From the NCBI RefSeq assembly GCF_004795035.1, contig NZ_SSBK01000006.1, positions 62,001 to 126,000 of the forward strand: 64,000 bases of DNA, in the 5' to 3' direction. This document shows positions 42,491-50,649 of this stretch, piece by piece. The notes beneath the pieces are model-generated. The model saw only the letters and a list, made by a program, of their open reading frames with translations, was not told where the DNA came from and searched no databases. Source of the DNA: Streptomyces sp. A0958. GTDB lineage: Bacteria > Actinomycetota > Actinomycetes > Streptomycetales > Streptomycetaceae. A program made the translations under genes and the position numbers. Positions within the stretch are counted from its first letter, which is position 1. Each line of letters opens with the position of its first letter.

Positions 42491-44893
42491 TTACTCGCGT
42501 CCTTCCGAACCGCTCCGCCCGGACGGCCCCGTGCCCGGCCCGTGGCCCGGCCGCGCGGAGGGGTGCGGCAGCGTCGCGTCCGCCGTCCGGGGCGCCTTCG
42601 GACCGGCCGCGTCCCCACCGGTGGAGCCACGGGGTCCGGCTTCGGCCGCCGCCGGCCCGCGCCTGCGGCCCAGCACGGCATGACGGACCGCGTCCGCGCC
42701 CTCGCTGTCGATCCCCACCGGCCCCTGCCCCTGCCCCTGCGAGCGGTTCCGCTGGGCCGGAAGTATCACCGAAAGGGCTTCGGCCACGTGCTTGCTCGTG
42801 GTGGGCGAACCGTCCGGGGCGATGTTCCCGATCCGGCGCAGGACGTCGTTGGCCGCGGTCACTTCCTTGATGGACGAGGCCAGCTTCCCCTGCTCTTCGG
42901 CCGACAGCCTGACAAGCCGCAGATCGTGCACACAGCGCGCCTTGAAGCCTTCGTCGCCGAGAACGTCCGTAAGGGCCTCGGTGACGGCCCTGCCCCGGTC
43001 CTCGGGGCCGGTCCCGTACGCGGCGGAGATCACGCCCGGGGCCACCGCCCCGCCCGGCTCCCGGCCAGGCTGTACGGACAGGTCGTACCCCGCCCTCTCG
43101 TACGTGCGGCGGACTTCGCCGTCCGTGGGGTGGATCAGGCCGTTGAGCGCGTGCGTGATCGCCCCGTACCTACGCGACGCCAGCTCCCAGTCGGTCGTCT
43201 CGACGGCCGCCCACCGGTTGATCTGGTCCGCGTAGTACTCGCTCGTGCGCCAGGCCTCCTCGCTCCAGCCCTGGTCGAACGCCTGGGACATGCCGGTCAA
43301 CTCGCCGCTCTCCACGAGAGTGCCGATCCGGTCGACCCCCACCGAGATGTTTCCCGGGTAGTAGACGGTGACCGGCTCCGCTTCCACGTCCTCGGGTTCG
43401 GGCAGAGCCGGGCCGAATTCCACACGCCGTACGGTCATCAGGGGCGGCGGATACACCTCTCCCGACCTGTCGAACAGCTTGACGGGGCGCCCGGACGCAT
43501 AGAACTTCTTGCTGCCGTCCGTTTCCTCGGCGACGCGACTCTCACCGAACGACCATTTCGCCCAGTAGAGCTGCCAGCGCGTCCCCTTGTCCGCGACGTG
43601 TTCCTGCGCCTGGAAATAGACCGTCGGCACCCCGAGGCAGATGGCGCTCTCCAGCGCCCCGCTCTCGATCCCCACCTGGACGACGTCGGCGTCCGTGTTG
43701 AGGTAGTGGAGGAAGAGCGCCTGTTCGCCGTGGGTGAGCGCTGTGCCGCCATTCTTGTCCGCAGCCCAGAAACGGATCAGCGACTCACTGTCGACACCGT
43801 CGAGCACCCCTTCCTGCTGGAAGGCGGCGAAAAGCTCCGGCCGCCTCTTGAAGAGGTCGTCGCCGATGAGGAGGATCTTCCGGTCCGGGTCCGTGGCGCG
43901 CAGCGTTTCGATAGCCTGCTTGAGGATTTCAGGCTTCGTGTCCATGAAGGCGGCGTTGTCGCGGTTGTCGCGCACCCACAGCAACGCGTATTTCGGTAAC
44001 GTCGCGGAAGCGGGCGCGGACCTGTCGCCCGCCATGACCTGCTCCACCACGGCCCGCGCCCGCGCTTCGCGGCGCGCGCCGAACTCGCCCGTCCCCCGCG
44101 TGCCGGCGACTATGGACTCCCGGGCGTCGAGGGGAGACTCGCGGATGACGGGGAGGGCATGGATGTGTGCGCGCCGGAATTTCGTCTGCCGGTAGTTTAC
44201 GTCGTACGACTGGTCATCGTAGGAGAGGCGAATCCTGTGCGACTCGATGCTGTATTCGTTGATGAATCGGCGACGTGTCGCCAGAGCCTCGCGCAGGGAA
44301 TCGAAGTAAATATCGGAAAGGTCATGCAGGAATTCGGTGTCGTTTTCCGCCACCGGGCCTTTCCCGTGCTGAGCGCGCCACACCGCGACAGCATTTCCCT
44401 GCTCCTGGGTCACCCCGTCCGGAAGCGCGCCCAGATACGTGATGCTCTGGTCTTCCGCTTCCAGCAGCAGACGCTTGAGCCGACCTTCCGGCTCGTACGT
44501 GACTTCGAGGGTGGTCTCCGGGTCGAGAATCAGCGCAGCGGAATGGATGTACAGCTCCCCCCGCTGCCACTCGTACATGCGGAGGTTCTTGCGGTCCAGG
44601 TCTCCGCCCACGTGCGACGGCTCGTACGCCGTCTCACGGAACACCTGCTCCTGCAGTTGCCGCACGGCCCCCTGCGGATCGGAGACCACCTGTTCCCGGA
44701 CGCGGCGGGAGAAGTCCCCGAAGGTCCGCTCCAGGCCGTCCCATTCGGCGATCTTCTCCGCCGGCGCCAGGTAGGGCGAAGGGATGCCCTGCCCGGTAGC
44801 CGCGATCTCGGAGACCGGCAGGTCCTCGTAGTGGACTTCGGCAGCGCGGAAGACGCTGGAGGGCAGCTCGCCCGAGGACCGGTCGTTCGCCAT
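42491..44893 (-). CDS. Uncharacterised 800-aa protein with a GT-B-like central region
   Basis: A large soluble protein, ATG 44893 (the in-frame extension of 24 residues upstream is not needed). No signal or TM. Residues 1-290 are charged and mixed alpha/beta. About 313-470 show a Rossmann-like pattern (KYALLWVRDNRDN, RKILLIGDDLFKRRPEL, then DADVVQVGIESGALESAICL and GVPTVYF) that recalls the donor-binding half of GT-B glycosyltransferases; this is a tentative fold reading. The last 100 residues are Gly/Pro/Ala-rich and disordered. It is divergent from a NUDIX gene. Not recognised. Confidence 0.7.
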   Translation of the reverse strand: MANDRSSGELPSSVFRAAEVHYEDLPVSEIAATGQGIPSPYLAPAEKIAEWDGLERTFGDFSRRVREQVVSDPQGAVRQLQEQVFRETAYEPSHVGGDLDRKNLRMYEWQRGELYIHSAALILDPETTLEVTYEPEGRLKRLLLEAEDQSITYLGALPDGVTQEQGNAVAVWRAQHGKGPVAENDTEFLHDLSDIYFDSLREALATRRRFINEYSIESHRIRLSYDDQSYDVNYRQTKFRRAHIHALPVIRESPLDARESIVAGTRGTGEFGARREARARAVVEQVMAGDRSAPASATLPKYALLWVRDNRDNAAFMDTKPEILKQAIETLRATDPDRKILLIGDDLFKRRPELFAAFQQEGVLDGVDSESLIRFWAADKNGGTALTHGEQALFLHYLNTDADVVQVGIESGALESAICLGVPTVYFQAQEHVADKGTRWQLYWAKWSFGESRVAEETDGSKKFYASGRPVKLFDRSGEVYPPPLMTVRRVEFGPALPEPEDVEAEPVTVYYPGNISVGVDRIGTLVESGELTGMSQAFDQGWSEEAWRTSEYYADQINRWAAVETTDWELASRRYGAITHALNGLIHPTDGEVRRTYERAGYDLSVQPGREPGGAVAPGVISAAYGTGPEDRGRAVTEALTDVLGDEGFKARCVHDLRLVRLSAEEQGKLASSIKEVTAANDVLRRIGNIAPDGSPTTSKHVAEALSVILPAQRNRSQGQGQGPVGIDSEGADAVRHAVLGRRRGPAAAEAGPRGSTGGDAAGPKAPRTADATLPHPSARPGHGPGTGPSGRSGSEGRE

Positions 44894-45028
44894 GGCGTCG
44901 TACTCCCCACTCCGCGCCTCACGAAGCCGCGTCGGCCGTTCTCGACGCGGCGGCCCACCGGTCAACTACGGCTCGCTTGCCGACCAGTTGGGCGGACGCA
45001 CGCCCAACCCCCCTGCTGACCAGTAAAC

Positions 45029-45060
45029 TTGACGCATCGTACACCTGTCCGATGTATCGT
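45029..45060 (+). promoter_or_regulatory. Promoter with overlapping palindrome before the NUDIX gene
   Basis: TTGACG (45029-45034) and ATGTAT (45052-45057) are 17 nt apart and can serve as -35 and -10. The spacer contains ACACCTGT, and TACA (45040-45043) is mirrored by TGTA (45053-45056). Such TACACCTGT-like dyads resemble GntR-type operators of actinomycetes (from memory). The gene's start follows about 32 nt later. Confidence 0.5.
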
Positions 45061-45088
45061 TGGCGTGGGGCGGAAGAAGGATGTCTTG

Positions 45089-45595
45089 GTGTCGCGAACG
45101 TCAGGAACCATCGTGTCGGCCATAGTTGAACGGAACGGCTGCCTGCTGATGGTTCGCGAACGCCAACCGGGAGAACGGGAACGGTGGGTGCTCCCCGGCG
45201 GCGTGGCCGAGACGGGAGAGCTGGCGCACGCGGCCCTCGCACGAGAGGTCCACGAGGAGACCGGACTGACCCTGGCCGGACCGATGAGCCTGGCCTGCGC
45301 CTCCCAGCACGTGGTCACCGGCGACCCCGGCTGGGACGGCACCTGGACCGTCCTCACCTTCCGCGCAGAGAACGCCACGGGGACGCTGGGCCCCCTCGAC
45401 CCCGACGAGTTGGTGCTGGAGGCCGACTGGGTGCCGGTCGGCGAGGCGCTGGTGCGCTTGTCGGACCACCCGTCCCGCCGACGCCGCGAGCCGCTTATAT
45501 CCTGCCTGAACGGCACGTCACCGCCCGGCACTCTCTGGCTCTGGCCCGGCGGACCGGAAGACTCGCCCGTCGTGGTTCCCCCATCTCCTCGCTGA
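45089..45595 (+). CDS. NUDIX hydrolase
   Basis: A 168-aa NUDIX protein. The Nudix box is intact (GGVAETGELAHAALAREV, then HEETGL, residues about 36-60), fitting Gx5Ex7REUxEExGU, so hydrolysis of a nucleoside diphosphate derivative is expected. The start is GTG 45089 with AGAAGG 8 nt upstream; an upstream TTG at 45029 is the -35 box, not a start. It is followed 19 bp later by the WD40 gene and probably cotranscribed with it. Substrate unknown. Confidence 0.88.
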   Translation: MSRTSGTIVSAIVERNGCLLMVRERQPGERERWVLPGGVAETGELAHAALAREVHEETGLTLAGPMSLACASQHVVTGDPGWDGTWTVLTFRAENATGTLGPLDPDELVLEADWVPVGEALVRLSDHPSRRRREPLISCLNGTSPPGTLWLWPGGPEDSPVVVPPSPR

Positions 45596-45614
45596 CGGAA
45601 GGAAGACCGAGAGC

Positions 45615-47897
45615 ATGCCGTCTTTTCCACCTGCCTCGTCCCACGCATCAGTCCGTAGCATTCGGTACGAGGTCGTCGGGCGACAGCCGGCGGAGGGACA
45701 CCCGGAACGCTTCGCCCTCGACCTGTCGGCCGACGGGCGCGCCCAACTCGGTTACGAGAACGGCCCCGTACGGCGGTCGTGGTCCGCGCGGACGGAAGCC
45801 GTCGTGTGGACACGACTGCTGAAGGCCGTCGAGAACATGCCGTCCGGCAGCCCTGCGCACGGGCCTTCGGACCACGAGCCGGTCCACCGCCACCTCCAGG
45901 TCCTCGGCGCCTCATCGCAGCCGAAGACGGTGGCCTGGGACGGGAAGGCCCCCTCCCTGCGGGCCGGCGCGATCCTGGACTCCCTGGTCGCGCAGATGAG
46001 CGGCCCGGTGTCGGACCTCGTCGCCAACACCCTTCCCCCGCTGACCCACCGGACCGTCGCGGAATCGGCCGGCGATCCGCCCGGCCAGGAGCCCGCCGCC
46101 GTCTTCGGGACGGTCGGCGGCCACGCCGCGTTCGCCGTCGCGCGAACCGGCGGCGGCTTCGGCGTGTACGCGGCCGACCCCCTGAAGCTGCTCGGGGAGA
46201 CCGCCGACGCGGGGCAGCCGATCCGGGCCCTGGCGCTGGGGTCGGACGGCGCGCGCGACCTCCTGGTGACCAGCGGCGACGACAACGCCCTCTGGGCCTG
46301 GGACCTCACGGGCACGGACGGGCTGGTCCACGCCAGAGGGGGCCACGGCGGCGCCGTGGGGGCCGTCGCGTTCCCGGCCGACCCGGACGGCGAACTGGTC
46401 TACTCGGGCGGCGCGGACGGCAATGTCTGGGCCTGGGGCGGCCGGGACGGCAACGAGGCCGGTGCGTTGACCGGCCACGAACGTACGGTCAACGCGCTGG
46501 CCGGCGCCCGCGTGGGCGACCTCGGCCTGCTCGTCTCCGGCGGCGACGACGGTACGGTGCGCGTCCGGAACACCGCCACCGGTGAGTCACTGCGCTCGTT
46601 CACCCCCGGGGCCGAGTGGATCAACGCCGTGGCGATCACCGGCGCGGAGGGGCGGGGCCTGGTCGCGGCAGCCGGCTCCGACCACGTGATCCGGGTGTGG
46701 GACCTGGCGACCGGCGCCCCGACACAGGCGCTGAGCGGCCACACCGCGGCGGTGACCGGGCTCGCCTTCCTCGACCTCGGGGACCGGGCGGTGCTCGCCT
46801 CGTGTTCGTACGACGGCACCATCCGGACCTGGGACGCGGAAGCCGGAGAGGCCCTGGACAAGTGGCCCGCCCAGGACGCCTGGCCGGCCGCGCTGGCGGC
46901 CGCCCCGTCGCCCGGCGGACCGCTGATCGTGTCCGGCGGCGCGACCGGCACCGTGCGCGTCTGGGACGCGAAGGGCACGGAGCTGCGCGCGCTGACGACG
47001 GACGACGGCCCCGTCCAGGCGCTCGCGCTGGCCGAGCTCGACGGGATCTCGGTGGCAGCCGTCGGGAGCCTCGACGGCTCCCTCGGCCTCTGGGACGTCG
47101 CGACCGGTTCCGTACGCTATGTGCTCGACCCGGACGACGGCCCCATCACCTCGGTCTGCTTCGGCCCGGCCGCCGACAGGATCGTCTGCGGGACCGCGCG
47201 AGGCACCGTGCGCGTCCACTCCGGCCCGGACGGGGCGCTCCAGCTCGTGCCGACGCCCCACACCGACACCATCGCCGCCCTTGCCTTCCTCCCCGCAGCC
47301 GGTGGCCTCGTGGCCTCCGCCGGGGCCGACAGGACCGTACGCACCTGGGAGGCGGCCACCGGGCGTCCGCTTCTGCGTCTGCGCGGCCACGGGACGGGCG
47401 TGACCCGGCTGGCGGCCGGTCAGGTCGGCGCGGCCCCCGCTCTCGCCTCCGCCGACGAGGATGCGGTCGTCCTGGTGTGGGACGCGCTCTCCGGCCGGCG
47501 CCTCCTGGACCTCCGCGCCGCAGGCCCGGTGACCGCTCTCGCCTTCGGTACGGTCGACGGCGTCGATGTCCTGGCCGCTGCGGAGGAGCACGGCCCCGTC
47601 CGGGTCTGGGACCTGGCGTCGGGGGACGAACTGGTGGCGCTCGACACCGCCGACAGCGGTGTGCTGACGCTCACCGTCTGTGTGCTCGACGGCGCCACCG
47701 TACTGCTGACCGGCACGCGGGACGGGGAGGTCCGCGCCCGGCGGCTGCCGGACGGCGCGGAGATGGGCGCGATCGACGTGGCGCTGATGCCGCTCGCCCT
47801 CTCCTTCGCCCCGCCCGGAACTCTGCGCGTCACGGGCGGCGATGGCCTCACCACCATCGCGTTCGCTCCGGAAGTCGTGGGTCACGGGGCCGGGTGA
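45615..47897 (+). CDS. WD40-repeat protein, 14 blades
   Basis: A 760-aa protein: an N-terminal domain of about 140 residues, then about 14 WD40-like repeats (GHTAAVTGLAFLD, GTIRTWDAEAGE and similar), enough for two seven-bladed propellers. No kinase, TPR or effector domain and no signal or TM is present, so it is a cytoplasmic scaffold. The N-terminal domain (strand-rich, then WTRLLKAVENM) resembles emfourin-type inhibitor domains by pattern only. Ribosome site GGAAGGAAG precedes the ATG. Linked with NUDIX. Confidence 0.85.
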   Translation: MPSFPPASSHASVRSIRYEVVGRQPAEGHPERFALDLSADGRAQLGYENGPVRRSWSARTEAVVWTRLLKAVENMPSGSPAHGPSDHEPVHRHLQVLGASSQPKTVAWDGKAPSLRAGAILDSLVAQMSGPVSDLVANTLPPLTHRTVAESAGDPPGQEPAAVFGTVGGHAAFAVARTGGGFGVYAADPLKLLGETADAGQPIRALALGSDGARDLLVTSGDDNALWAWDLTGTDGLVHARGGHGGAVGAVAFPADPDGELVYSGGADGNVWAWGGRDGNEAGALTGHERTVNALAGARVGDLGLLVSGGDDGTVRVRNTATGESLRSFTPGAEWINAVAITGAEGRGLVAAAGSDHVIRVWDLATGAPTQALSGHTAAVTGLAFLDLGDRAVLASCSYDGTIRTWDAEAGEALDKWPAQDAWPAALAAAPSPGGPLIVSGGATGTVRVWDAKGTELRALTTDDGPVQALALAELDGISVAAVGSLDGSLGLWDVATGSVRYVLDPDDGPITSVCFGPAADRIVCGTARGTVRVHSGPDGALQLVPTPHTDTIAALAFLPAAGGLVASAGADRTVRTWEAATGRPLLRLRGHGTGVTRLAAGQVGAAPALASADEDAVVLVWDALSGRRLLDLRAAGPVTALAFGTVDGVDVLAAAEEHGPVRVWDLASGDELVALDTADSGVLTLTVCVLDGATVLLTGTRDGEVRARRLPDGAEMGAIDVALMPLALSFAPPGTLRVTGGDGLTTIAFAPEVVGHGAG

Positions 47898-47904
47898 GCC
47901 GCCG

Positions 47905-47954
47905 GCGGGGAGGCGGGCCCGATGTGCCGTGCGGCACCGGGCCCGCCTCCCCGC
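47905..47954. terminator. Long bidirectional stem-loop terminator
   Basis: A perfect 17-bp stem (47905-47921 with 47938-47954) carrying an inner 5-bp stem (47924-47928 with 47933-47937), between the convergent WD40 and 614-aa genes. Confidence 0.85.
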
Positions 47955-47966
47955 TCGGTGTACGGG

Positions 47967-49811
47967 TCAGCCGATACCCGAGCCGGCGGTCCGGCTCCGG
48001 TCCGCAGCGGGCGGCGGGTGCGGGATCTCGCCCGCACGCACACGGCTCCGCCTGCGCGCCACGGCCGGGGGAAGACGAGTCGGCCGCCCGGCCACCGCGA
48101 CCGCTTCGGCGCCCTCGGCATCCACGGTGGCGGGCGCCGCGCTCGCCCTCTCCCGCCCGGGGCGGCCGGCTGCCGGGGACGGTGCGGCCGATGGTGCCTC
48201 GGTTCCCGTGCCGGGTGACGGGCCTGCCGCGAGTTCGCCGAGGTGTGTGTCGGAAAGAGCGGAGGGAGCGTTGCCCCACCGTTCCGCGTACGCCTCCCGC
48301 AGGCCTTCGGGCACGGGCCGGATGCCCAGCTCCTCGGCCTGTCCGTCCGCCCGCTCCGCCAACTGCTCCGCGCCCCGGTCGGCCGCGGCGGCGAGTGTCC
48401 GGTGCAGCTCGGCCCGGCCGTCGAGGACCAGGGCCTCGTTGCGCCAGCGTTCGACTCGGGAGAGATCCGCGTCCGGCCGGCCGGCCAGTTCGTCGGCCTG
48501 CCTCTTGAGCCTGGCGGAGTCGGTCGCGGCGTCGAAGGACTGCCCGTACTGGCGCTTGGCCTCCTGGAGCGCCTTGGCCGCCTGCTCGGAGTACGTCGCG
48601 GCGGGAGCGGCGGATTCGGTGCTGCCGAGCAGTTCCGCCACCGTCTTTGCCGGTGTGCCGCTCTCCAGGTCGAGTCCGTGCCGGGCGAACAGCTCGTCCT
48701 TCAGGGCCACGAAGGTCCTCTCCTTGGCCGGACTCCGCGGCCACTTGTCGACCTGGTCCCACACGCCCGCCACTTCGGAGGCACGGGCCGTGGCCCACCA
48801 CGACTCCGTGCTCAGTCTGGAGCGGAGGTCGGCGCCCTGGTACACGTGGCGGGGGTCCTCGCCGCGCATCTCGGCCGTGACGGCCTGGGCCTGCACGTTC
48901 AGCCGCTTCCACGTCTCGCGCAGCCCGGAACGCTCGTCGCTGCCTTCCGCGAGCAGTTGACCGGCCTCTTCCGTACGTGTCATCTCGGCGAGGACCGCGT
49001 GATGGACCTCTTCGGGGCTGCCCGTTTCCGCCCCGGAGACGAGATGCCGCTGCCGCCGCGTCTCCGCTTCGACCACCGCCTCTGCCCGCTCCCCGGTGAC
49101 CCGGGCCGTCTCATCGCCCCCGGCGGGGCTCCCGTCGTTGGCGACGGTCTCGATCACCGTCCCGCCGTCGGGCTTCCGCCCCTGGTCGGCGCACCACTGC
49201 CGCAGTTCGCGGGCGGCGGCGGCCTCGATCTGTTCGCCGGGCACCGTACGCAGCTCGCCCCGGTGCAGGATCTGCTCGGGGTCGGCCGGGTCACGGATGA
49301 CGTACAGGGTGGAGGTCTCGCCCCAGCGTTCGGCGTCCTCGCGGGCTGTGGCGGCCTCCTGGCGCAGGCCGGGCGAGCCGAGGGCGAGCGCCTTGGAGAG
49401 TTCGGGCACGTTCAGCTGTACGTCGGCCAGGCTCAGTCCGTAGCGCTCGTCGAGCTGCCGGCGCAGGTGTTGGAGGGTCGCGGCCGCGGCGGGGTCGGAG
49501 GGCGCCCACTCGGTGGCGGCCTGCCAGGCGCGGCCGATGTCATGGGGCTCCGGGTCCTTCCAGAAGTCCTCGTCCCAGGTGTCCCGCAGTACGGGCTCGG
49601 CCCGCTGCCGGTCCTCCCAGACCGAACGGGCCGCCTCCTGCCTCTCGCGCTCCCACTTCTGCTGCCGGTGCCGCGAGACCTCCACCGCGACGATCTCGGC
49701 GACTGTCAGGGCCACCCGGACCGCTTCGGACCACAGGTCGCCCGCCGCACCGGTGATCTCGTTCGTGGTGCGCTCGTTCTCCTGCCCGTCCAACTCCCCC
49801 GGAGCGAACAC
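47967..49811 (-). CDS. Uncharacterised 614-aa helical protein
   Basis: A highly charged, mostly helical protein from GTG 49811 (GGGGA 7 nt upstream). Residues 35-75 include a Trp-rich start (WEDRQRAEPVLRDTWDEDFW) and the rest is rich in Glu, Arg and Ala with coiled-coil character. A Pro/Ser/Ala-rich tail covers about 525-614. No signal, TM or catalytic motif is visible. Its tail contains a segment (DAEGAEAV) resembling one near the end of the 800-aa protein (DSEGADAV). Function unknown; a structural or effector-like protein is possible. Confidence 0.72.
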   Translation of the reverse strand: MFAPGELDGQENERTTNEITGAAGDLWSEAVRVALTVAEIVAVEVSRHRQQKWERERQEAARSVWEDRQRAEPVLRDTWDEDFWKDPEPHDIGRAWQAATEWAPSDPAAAATLQHLRRQLDERYGLSLADVQLNVPELSKALALGSPGLRQEAATAREDAERWGETSTLYVIRDPADPEQILHRGELRTVPGEQIEAAAARELRQWCADQGRKPDGGTVIETVANDGSPAGGDETARVTGERAEAVVEAETRRQRHLVSGAETGSPEEVHHAVLAEMTRTEEAGQLLAEGSDERSGLRETWKRLNVQAQAVTAEMRGEDPRHVYQGADLRSRLSTESWWATARASEVAGVWDQVDKWPRSPAKERTFVALKDELFARHGLDLESGTPAKTVAELLGSTESAAPAATYSEQAAKALQEAKRQYGQSFDAATDSARLKRQADELAGRPDADLSRVERWRNEALVLDGRAELHRTLAAAADRGAEQLAERADGQAEELGIRPVPEGLREAYAERWGNAPSALSDTHLGELAAGPSPGTGTEAPSAAPSPAAGRPGRERASAAPATVDAEGAEAVAVAGRPTRLPPAVARRRSRVRAGEIPHPPPAADRSRTAGSGIG

Positions 49812-50040
49812 CGTATTCCCCGATCATCTGCCGAACAGCGCATGTTTGACCGCGATCGTCCCACGACCCGCGCGGCCACACGCCCCGAGCGGCCACACAC
49901 GACGATCGAACCACTCCGCGCGGCCGGCGGCACGGGCCCCGCCGCTCCCTCTCTCCCCCCGCGGACAGCGAAGTAGACGTCGGCCCGCATGGTGCGTTCC
50001 AGTGCGTTGGCCGTGTGTTCGTCGCCCAACGCCTCGGCCA

Positions 50041-50649
50041 TCAGGCGGTCTGTCCTCGCAGGCGCCGGTCTCCGGCATACGAGAAGGCTCCGGCTCCCGA
50101 GGCCCAGAGCAGGGAAGCGACAACGCCTGCGGCAAGGTCGTGGTCCGGAGCGAGGAGCCAGGTCCACAGCCATGCGCCATCTGGCTCGGTTCCGAGCGTC
50201 AACGCGAGCCCCGCGAGCAACAAGGGTGGCAGCCAGGCTGTTGCCACCCCTGCCGCGGAGGAAGTCAGCAGGCCGATGCCGCACAGGGCGACGACGTTCC
50301 GTGCGGCAGCCAGGTCGCCCCGGCCGTCCAGGATCTCGTCCGGAAGCGCGATGAGCGCGCCCGCCGCGGCCACCAGGGTGAGCGTGGCGACCTGGGCGAA
50401 CCGGGCTCGCGGGATGCGTCCGGTGCCCAAGCGGTCCCAGACGTGCATGGGGCTGTGCGCAGATGCGGCCACCACGGCTCCGGCCACCGCCGGCAGGAGC
50501 AGCAGGGCCGACGGGATGCTCTGGGCCGACTCCCGGCCGATCCGGACCAGGCTGCCACTGGTCAGAGCACCGACCGCGGTGAGCAGAATCAGGAGCCCCG
50601 CCGCGGTGAGCATCCGCCGGCTGCGGCAGAAGAGCAGGATCGGCCTCAT
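50041..50649 (-). CDS. Membrane protein of the ABC operon
   Basis: A 202-aa polytopic protein with about six hydrophobic segments (LLTAAGLLILLTAVGALTSG and on), no soluble domain. The ATG at 50649 overlaps the preceding permease gene by 4 nt. It is probably a second permease or accessory membrane subunit of the ABC transporter encoded upstream. Confidence 0.78.
   Translation of the reverse strand: MRPILLFCRSRRMLTAAGLLILLTAVGALTSGSLVRIGRESAQSIPSALLLLPAVAGAVVAASAHSPMHVWDRLGTGRIPRARFAQVATLTLVAAAGALIALPDEILDGRGDLAAARNVVALCGIGLLTSSAAGVATAWLPPLLLAGLALTLGTEPDGAWLWTWLLAPDHDLAAGVVASLLWASGAGAFSYAGDRRLRGQTA

Noticed and set aside
42333..42683. Short plus-strand gene encoding a 14-residue repeat
   Set aside because: No ribosome-binding site is evident, it runs into the antisense of the 800-aa gene, and the repeats are better described as a minisatellite.
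45029..45088. TTG 45029 as start of the NUDIX gene
   Set aside because: TTGACG there is better explained as the -35 box; the 20 extra residues have no domain role and the GTG at 45089 has a ribosome site.
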